Source: Spartobacteria bacterium (GTDB lineage: Bacteria > Verrucomicrobiota > Kiritimatiellia > RZYC01). Taken from it: DNA of 64,000 nt. Positions 58,593 through 64,000 of the stretch are shown in pieces. Where the stretch lies: the NCBI GenBank assembly GCA_009930475.1, contig RZYC01000010.1, positions 1-64,000 of the forward strand, read 5' to 3'. A model generated the notes under the pieces. The model had not been told where the DNA came from. It was given only the letters and a program-made list of their open reading frames with translations, and ran no database searches. The position numbers and the translations under genes were made by a program. Positions within the stretch are counted from its first letter, which is position 1. Each line of letters begins with the position of its first letter.

Positions 58593-59537
58593 ATGAAGGA
58601 ACATTCCACACCGTCTCCAGAGGAAGCAGTCCAGCTAAAGCAGATAACAACCTTTAAAGTGGGCGGCCCGGCGCGAAGGATCATTACCTGTAAAAAAGCG
58701 GACGACCTGCTAAAAACAGTAAAAAGTCTCCGGTGCAACTCAGATCCTTTTATGGTCATTGGCGGGGGATCCAACCTGGTGTTCTCTGACGAAGGATATG
58801 ATGGAGTAATCGTTCGATATGCAGATAGTCGCGAGCCGCCCCAGCTTGAGAACGAACAGGGTTGCATCCGGTGCGATGCCTCTATTGGTCTCGATTTACT
58901 GGCGGCCTGGACGGCAAGCAAGGGCTGGGCTGGTCTGGAATTCGCCTCCGGGATTCCGGGGACACTGGGAGGCGCCATTGCGGGGAATGCCGGCGCATTC
59001 GGCCGCTGCATGGCGGATGTTATACGCTATGTTGTCTGTTTAAATCTAACCAACGGAGACATACAGACATTATCGCCGCAAGAAATACATCCAACGTACC
59101 GCAACACAGAAATCAAGACGAATCACCATCTTGTGGTAATCAGCTGCATACTCAATGGCTCGCCGGCCAATCGACAACAGCTCATGGCAGAACGCGATCG
59201 GATTCTGCATATTCGACGGGAAAAGCATCCCGATTTACAGCGGTTCCCCTGCGCCGGAAGCACGTTTAAAAACCTGAACAGCTTTGATGAAACGGGGCAT
59301 CGAATGGCTTCGGGCCCGTTGCTCGAGGCAGTTGGGGCAAAAAAAATGCGCATTGGCGATGCAGGTGTGTTTGAAAAGCACGCCAATATGGTGGTCAGTC
59401 TATCGCCGAACTGCCGAGCATCTGATATACGCCTGCTGATGCGGCAGATGAAAGATGCCGTCTGGGATCGGTTTAGTATACGACTTGAGCCGGAAATCCA
59501 GTTATATGATCGTAAGGGTTTCCCGCTGACCCTATAA
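58593..59537 (+). CDS. murB: UDP-N-acetylenolpyruvoylglucosamine reductase (MurB)
   Basis: 314 residues. A flavoenzyme that makes UDP-MurNAc by NADPH reduction in peptidoglycan synthesis (cytoplasm). FAD-binding motifs: NTFKVGGPA-like TTFKVGGPA, VIGGGSNLVF and GLEFASGIPGTLGGAIAGNA. The catalytic Ser223 is in CAGSTFKN, and the C-terminal LLEAVGAKKMRIGDAGVFEK with HANMVVS completes the type I form. The binding site before the ATG is weak; translation may be coupled to the preceding gene. Confidence 0.96.
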   Translation: MKEHSTPSPEEAVQLKQITTFKVGGPARRIITCKKADDLLKTVKSLRCNSDPFMVIGGGSNLVFSDEGYDGVIVRYADSREPPQLENEQGCIRCDASIGLDLLAAWTASKGWAGLEFASGIPGTLGGAIAGNAGAFGRCMADVIRYVVCLNLTNGDIQTLSPQEIHPTYRNTEIKTNHHLVVISCILNGSPANRQQLMAERDRILHIRREKHPDLQRFPCAGSTFKNLNSFDETGHRMASGPLLEAVGAKKMRIGDAGVFEKHANMVVSLSPNCRASDIRLLMRQMKDAVWDRFSIRLEPEIQLYDRKGFPLTL

Positions 59538-59611
59538 AAGGCACATTTATTCGTTGCGGACGTTCCTTTAATGGCGGTATATGTCATCTAATAACGAAGG
59601 ACAAATTTGAT

Positions 59612-60940
59612 ATGGCAGAAACAGGTGTTCGAGTTCTCATTGTAGATGACGATTTGTATGTTCGGGAAAGCATATCTGCTTATCTCGAAGATCACGATTA
59701 TATCGTGGAAACAGCACAGGACGGATATACAGGTCAGCAGAAACTGGACGTATTTAAACCTGACTTTGTATTTGTTGACTTACGCATGCCGGGGCTGGAT
59801 GGATTTGAAGTTACCACCTACATCCATGAACGCGCACCGGACATCCCGGTCATCGTCATTTCAGGCACAGGTGAAGTGCATGAAGCAATGGAAGCGATTC
59901 GTGCAGGAGCTTGGGATTTCATATCCAAACCCATTCTAGATATGAATCTAATTCTTTATACGCTAGATCAACTGGGCGAAAAAGCGCGTTTAAAAGCAGA
60001 TAATGTCGCCTATCGGACACAACTTGAGCAACTGGTATCCCGGCGCACAGAAGAATTACAAAGCGCGAATAATCAGTTACGTGCCGAGATTAAAAACCGT
60101 GAAATCACGCAGGATAAACTGCGTGAACTGAACGAAAACCTGGAGATAATTGTTCAAGAGCGAACACGGGATCTGCGTAGTATAAATGCACGGTTGTCGA
60201 ATTCGCTCAACGTGTTAAAGGAAGATGAAAAGGCCGGAAGACAAATTCAGTTATCACTGATTCCGCCGGCATCCTGTGCGATTCGTGACTACCAATTTCA
60301 GCGGCTGTATATGCCGGCCATGTATGTTAGTGGTGATTTCATCGGTTTTTTCGAAATCAATGAAAACAACATTGGTTTTTATATGGCAGATGTAGCCGGA
60401 CATGGTGTTCCTTCGGCCTTTGTTACGGTGCTGCTTCACAGCCTAATGAACAACATGCGCACCCGTCTGGGAAAGCAGGATGATGAGACTATTTTATCTC
60501 CATCAGAAAGCCTGCTGGAAATTAATGCTGAATTGATTCGTGGCAGATACAATAGGCATATTGCTATGTTTTACGGCATCTTAAAACCGAAGGAATCAAA
60601 ACTTATTTACTGCAATGCCGGTCAATATCCATTCCCCATTCTGTCTCACGCGAACACGGCAACACATATTTCATCCAAAGGCCTGCCGCTTGGTATGCTT
60701 CAATCCCCTCCCTACGTCACACTGGAACAGGAGTTGCCACCCAAATTTGCTCTGTCGATCTTTTCTGATGGAGTGCTGGATGCGCTGGGTGAAAACTCAC
60801 TGAGCGAAAAAAATGATCTGTTATGCAGACTGTCCGCTCGCGATGACATGAATCCGGATGATCTGATTGTAGAGCTGTCACTGGGGGAAAAAGAACAGTT
60901 ACGCGATGATGTAAGCATTGTAAGGATTATGAAGGAGTAA
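59612..60940 (+). CDS. Response regulator with PP2C (RsbU/SpoIIE-type) phosphatase output
   Basis: 442 residues. Receiver (1-125) with Asp56 in FVFVDLRMPGLDG; then a coiled coil (about 130-205, EELQSANNQLRAEIKNREIT); then a SpoIIE/PP2C phosphatase (about 225-442) with YVSGDFIGFF, ADVAGHGVPSAFVTVLLHSL, YCNAGQYPFPIL, GLPLGM, and LSIFSDGVLDA. The expected reaction is dephosphorylation of a serine on a STAS-domain partner; the next gene encodes such a protein. aagga precedes the ATG. It is the first gene of the signalling cluster that runs to the window end. Confidence 0.95.
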   Translation: MAETGVRVLIVDDDLYVRESISAYLEDHDYIVETAQDGYTGQQKLDVFKPDFVFVDLRMPGLDGFEVTTYIHERAPDIPVIVISGTGEVHEAMEAIRAGAWDFISKPILDMNLILYTLDQLGEKARLKADNVAYRTQLEQLVSRRTEELQSANNQLRAEIKNREITQDKLRELNENLEIIVQERTRDLRSINARLSNSLNVLKEDEKAGRQIQLSLIPPASCAIRDYQFQRLYMPAMYVSGDFIGFFEINENNIGFYMADVAGHGVPSAFVTVLLHSLMNNMRTRLGKQDDETILSPSESLLEINAELIRGRYNRHIAMFYGILKPKESKLIYCNAGQYPFPILSHANTATHISSKGLPLGMLQSPPYVTLEQELPPKFALSIFSDGVLDALGENSLSEKNDLLCRLSARDDMNPDDLIVELSLGEKEQLRDDVSIVRIMKE

Positions 60941-60943
60941 TTC

Positions 60944-61468
60944 ATGACGGGTGACAAAGAAACAATTCAATATGGACAGCAAGAGTCACTGTTTTGTGTA
61001 CGACTTCAAGGTAAGCTAACCCATTGTATTGGAAATGAACTATCTGTCGTTCAACGGCTGATTGAGAGTGACCAACGAATTGAATGTGTCGTAATCAATG
61101 CCGTTAAGGTCTCCTATCTTGACAGCACTTGCCTGGGCATTCTGGCCAAAATTGCGCGCTGCATGATCGAGAGGCAGTGTCCTCAGCCCAATCTGGTCGT
61201 TGTAAATGAAGATCTGGAACTCATCTTAATGAGCATTGGATTCGACACCATTTTTGCTATCACAAAAACACCCGTCCATAAAATGATCGGAACACATCCT
61301 TTGGGCCACACCTTCCCTGACACCTGTCTTTCTAAAGACGAGCAGATCCTTGATGCTCATCGTGAACTCATCGACCTTAGCGAGAGAAACCGGGCTGAAT
61401 TTTCAGATCTGGTGGAAATGCTTGAAATCGAAATCGAGGCGAAAAAGAAAAACGAGCGGAAACGATGA
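60944..61468 (+). CDS. STAS-domain protein (anti-anti-sigma-factor-like)
   Basis: 174 residues. STAS fold at about 10-115 with VSYLDSTCLGILAKI; Ser61 (or Thr62) sits at the site phosphorylated in SpoIIAA/RsbV proteins. A charged C-terminal helix (about 140-174, ELIDLSERNRAEF) is additional. It is probably the substrate of the RsbU-type phosphatase encoded 3 bp upstream. The anti-sigma kinase and sigma factor that complete such switches are not in the window. ggag is 5 nt before the ATG. Confidence 0.88.
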   Translation: MTGDKETIQYGQQESLFCVRLQGKLTHCIGNELSVVQRLIESDQRIECVVINAVKVSYLDSTCLGILAKIARCMIERQCPQPNLVVVNEDLELILMSIGFDTIFAITKTPVHKMIGTHPLGHTFPDTCLSKDEQILDAHRELIDLSERNRAEFSDLVEMLEIEIEAKKKNERKR

Positions 61469-61474
61469 AGCGGC

Positions 61475-63457
61475 ATGAATAACGCGTCACAACCAATCAA
61501 AGTCCTCACCATAGACGACGAATACTTTATTCGTACGAGTATCCGCAATTTCCTGGAAGATTTTGATTATGATGTACATGAAGCATCGAATGGACGTGAA
61601 GGACTTATGCTGTACAGGAAAATCAAGCCCGATATCATTCTTGTTGATTTGCGTATGCCCGAAATCGATGGGCTCGATGTACTCAAGCAAATTACACAGG
61701 AAGATTCGCGTTTACCCGTCATCGTCATTTCGGGCACCGGCGTCATATCAGATGTGATTGAGGCACTGCATCTCGGCGCGTGGGATTATCTGCTCAAGCC
61801 CATTGAAGATCTAAATGTTCTATTGCATGCCATCGAAAAGGCGTTGGAACGAGCGCGACTGCTGGCCGAAAACGCAGCGTATCAGGAAAAACTGGAAACA
61901 CTGGTTCAAGAGAGAACAAAAGACCTTCAGGCATCGGTCGACAAATATCAGAAACTAGCCGAACATCTATCCGATGTCGTTCTCGCAATCGACATGCGAG
62001 GTTACGTAACCTATTGCAGTCCAGCCATTGAACCACTAAGTGGATTTGAAGCTGCATTTTTTATGGGAAAGCACATCGCTGAATTCATCTCGGACACCGG
62101 GGAAAACAACTATTTGGAACAATTTTCAGACGATGAAAATAAGATAATCCACCCTGTAGTATTTGAAGTGACTGTTCACGCCAAGGACTACCGGACTTTA
62201 GCTGGTGAGCTGAGTTTACAGCCCATATTCACAGGAAATGAAGTAACCTCCTACCAATGCGTTTTGCGCGATATCTCAGAGCGAAAAAAGGCGGACGAAG
62301 AGAAAGAGCGCATGGCTGCGCACCTGTTGCACATACAAAAAATGGAATCTCTTGGCCAATTGGCGGGGGGCATTGCCCATGATCTGAACAACCTGCTCAC
62401 GCCGATTATCTGCTATGCTGAGCTGGTTCAGGATACGCTCCCGTCCGAAGACGAGCGGGCAAGTGATCTGCATGAAATACACAAAGCAGCCACTCGTGCA
62501 AAAGAACTGATACGTAAACTTATCACCTTCAGCACGAAGCAGGATGCGGAAATGAAGGCATTGAACCTGAACAATGTGATACGCGAATTACAGCCGGTCA
62601 TACAGCGAATGACACCGGACAATGTCGAAATCAAGTTATTACTTAATCCATACATCTTTGATGTGTATGCGGATGCCCCATTACTCGATCAAGTGATAAT
62701 GAATTTAATGTCCAATGCGCTTGATGCTATTTCGAATGGAGGACAAATCACGTTGTCTACTGCCAACATCGCTATTAAGCATGATGGAGAAAACGGTCTC
62801 CCTCTGGAAGATGGAAACTATGTTCTTTTTGAATTTCACGACTCCGGACACGGCATATCACCGGAAGCGCTGAAACATGTTTTCGAACCCTTTTTTACCA
62901 CCAAAGAAGTGGGAAAAGGAACGGGGCTCGGACTGTCTACCGTATTTGGAATAATTCAGCAGTTTCGTGGACACATCACCGTTCATTCTCAGTCTGGTCA
63001 AGGAACAACATTTAGAATGTACTTGCCCAAATATACTCCCAGAGTTCAGCGAGAAACGATACGGGAAAAGATCACCCATTCGGTCACAAAACTCATATCC
63101 GTTCTGTTGGTCGAAGATGATGATCCCAGCCGCATTGTTTATGAGAAACTGCTTTGTAACGCCGGCTATAACGTATTCACAGCCAACGATGCAGAACATG
63201 CCATAAACATGGTAAATGATGAACCGCAATCATACAACCTGGTCATAAGCGATGTCCATTTACCGGGAATGAACGGATTTGATATGGTTAAAATCATTCG
63301 CAAAAAAAATCCGGATCTTCAGGAACTTTTTATCTCAGGCTTTCTACCTGAAGAGCTTCGTGAAAAATTTGATGTCGCCGATGATGCGCAATTTCTGACG
63401 AAACCTATCTCTGCAAAAACACTTATTAATAAAGTAAACCTCATGTGCCATAGATAG
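61475..63457 (+). CDS. Receiver - PAS - histidine kinase - receiver hybrid protein
   Basis: 660 residues, no membrane segment, so cytoplasmic. Receiver 1 (Asp58 in ILVDLRMPEIDG); coiled coil; PAS (about 160-270); HisKA with LAGGIAHDLNNLL (His302 predicted); ATPase (DSGHGI, GTGLGLSTVFGI); receiver 2 (Asp593 in LVISDVHLPGMNG). Receiver 1 and the following coil are similar in pattern to the RsbU-type protein two genes upstream (DLRMPxxDG, VIVISGTG), so the two may share an upstream phosphodonor. It starts 6 bp after the STAS gene stop and lies 14 bp before the next, membrane-sensor gene. Confidence 0.93.
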   Translation: MNNASQPIKVLTIDDEYFIRTSIRNFLEDFDYDVHEASNGREGLMLYRKIKPDIILVDLRMPEIDGLDVLKQITQEDSRLPVIVISGTGVISDVIEALHLGAWDYLLKPIEDLNVLLHAIEKALERARLLAENAAYQEKLETLVQERTKDLQASVDKYQKLAEHLSDVVLAIDMRGYVTYCSPAIEPLSGFEAAFFMGKHIAEFISDTGENNYLEQFSDDENKIIHPVVFEVTVHAKDYRTLAGELSLQPIFTGNEVTSYQCVLRDISERKKADEEKERMAAHLLHIQKMESLGQLAGGIAHDLNNLLTPIICYAELVQDTLPSEDERASDLHEIHKAATRAKELIRKLITFSTKQDAEMKALNLNNVIRELQPVIQRMTPDNVEIKLLLNPYIFDVYADAPLLDQVIMNLMSNALDAISNGGQITLSTANIAIKHDGENGLPLEDGNYVLFEFHDSGHGISPEALKHVFEPFFTTKEVGKGTGLGLSTVFGIIQQFRGHITVHSQSGQGTTFRMYLPKYTPRVQRETIREKITHSVTKLISVLLVEDDDPSRIVYEKLLCNAGYNVFTANDAEHAINMVNDEPQSYNLVISDVHLPGMNGFDMVKIIRKKNPDLQELFISGFLPEELREKFDVADDAQFLTKPISAKTLINKVNLMCHR

Positions 63458-63471
63458 GAGTCCTGTGGTAT

Positions 63472-64000
63472 ATGAAGGATGATCAGTTAGCCTCAGATCA
63501 GAAAATTCTGCATGTTCACAAAACCATTGCGTTGTGGATTAGTTTACTTTTTGCAGCATCTTTATTTATAGTGCTGGCAGGAGCAAATCTGCTCATTTCA
63601 CGAACTGCAGTAGCCACCGAAAAAATCCTGGATGAAACGATCACTGGTGTTATTGCGCAATCCATCAACAGAATGAGCTTTTCAGGAAAACACCATCCTC
63701 AGCTGTTCATCGAGCAATTAACCCGCGGAGAACCTCTCATTGATTACATCATCATTTATGGGGCTGATGATGCGGTCATTGCGAAAAGTACAAGCCACAA
63801 CGTGGGCAACATCAATGACAGAGAGACACAATCAAATGTTCTCCGAGCCTGTAATAAGGGCGAAATCAGCTACCGAACACGCATATTGAACGGAAACAGC
63901 CGCCGTGAGATTACCATGCCGTACCACCAAGGGTATCAGAATAAGATCGAGGGAGCGATTGTTGTGGGCATCGCAAGAAACACCATGCACGCCGTCATAA
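63472..64000 (+). CDS. Membrane sensor protein, 3' end outside window
   Basis: The frame is open from ATG 63472 to the window end (176 residues). A short cytoplasmic start (about 1-18) precedes a membrane helix (about 20-42, TIALWISLLFAASLFIVLAG), followed by an extracytoplasmic domain (IIIYGADDAVIAKS, then RREITMPYH and GAIVVGIARNTM). This layout fits the sensor part of a histidine kinase or of a phosphatase-type output protein; the effector lies beyond the window. It follows the hybrid kinase by 14 bp and probably supplies the signal input of this cluster. taggag lies upstream. Confidence 0.75.
   Translation, partial: MKDDQLASDQKILHVHKTIALWISLLFAASLFIVLAGANLLISRTAVATEKILDETITGVIAQSINRMSFSGKHHPQLFIEQLTRGEPLIDYIIIYGADDAVIAKSTSHNVGNINDRETQSNVLRACNKGEISYRTRILNGNSRREITMPYHQGYQNKIEGAIVVGIARNTMHAVI

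Overview
The window comes from a Gram-negative bacterium, most likely of the PVC superphylum (Kiritimatiellota/Lentisphaerota-like). That placement is an inference from family content: a PEP-CTERM protein, several pseudopilins including one with an H-X9-DG-like tail, a very large secreted protein with BACON-like repeats, a beta-barrel porin, an EF-G-2-type GTPase, sulfation genes, a RAYT-type transposase and short palindromic repeats. No rRNA, tRNA, CRISPR array, prophage or integrase was seen. Coding density is high and base composition is fairly even.

Layout. 1-5 kb: the end of an antibiotic-biosynthesis-monooxygenase-like gene that runs into a palindromic repeat, then a 1.5k-residue hybrid sensor kinase. 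5-12.5 kb: one 2.5k-residue secreted protein with a zincin motif. 12.6-18 kb: cysD and a cysN/cysC fusion (PAPS synthesis), convergent with a GH3 glycosidase. 18-25 kb: a PEP-CTERM protein, then a forward cluster: a phosphodiesterase-TPR-sulfotransferase fusion, a GT-C-like membrane protein and a PfkB-type sugar kinase. 25-27.7 kb: a porin and an MFS transporter, divergent. 27.8-31.6 kb (minus strand): a ClpX-like ATPase, a TPR protein, MscS and two pseudopilins. 31.8-39.9 kb (plus strand): EF-G-2, YebC, RuvC, PlsY, an HMA-like lipoprotein, PurC, a prepilin-like protein and an MptE/Maf-like protein. 39.9-55.4 kb (mostly minus strand): a NarX/NarL-type two-component pair, MtnA, an FtsB-like protein, enolase, a hybrid kinase, EttA, ThiC under a TPP riboswitch, a RAYT transposase, a 5'-nucleotidase and a HAD phosphatase. 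55.5-64 kb (plus strand): a family B DNA polymerase, two pseudopilins, MurB, then a signalling cluster (RsbU-type phosphatase, STAS protein, hybrid kinase, and a membrane sensor cut by the window end).

How the genes may work together. CysD and CysNC make PAPS. No APS/PAPS reductase or sulfite reductase lies in the window, while a protein about 6 kb away carries a sulfotransferase-type P-loop. Together with the GT-C-like protein and the sugar kinase this suggests synthesis of a sulfated surface glycan. The REC-PP2C, STAS and REC-kinase genes at the right end resemble a phosphorylation-controlled partner-switching output.

The least explained signals are non-coding. Two three-unit arrays of the same 17-bp palindrome (about 19.27-19.36 kb and 50.07-50.17 kb) have 31-bp spacing between units; one abuts the start of the fusion gene and one lies upstream of ettA. 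A separate 41-bp palindrome occurs twice, each time between convergent genes. A 7-bp tandem repeat lies inside the ATPase domain of the first sensor kinase.
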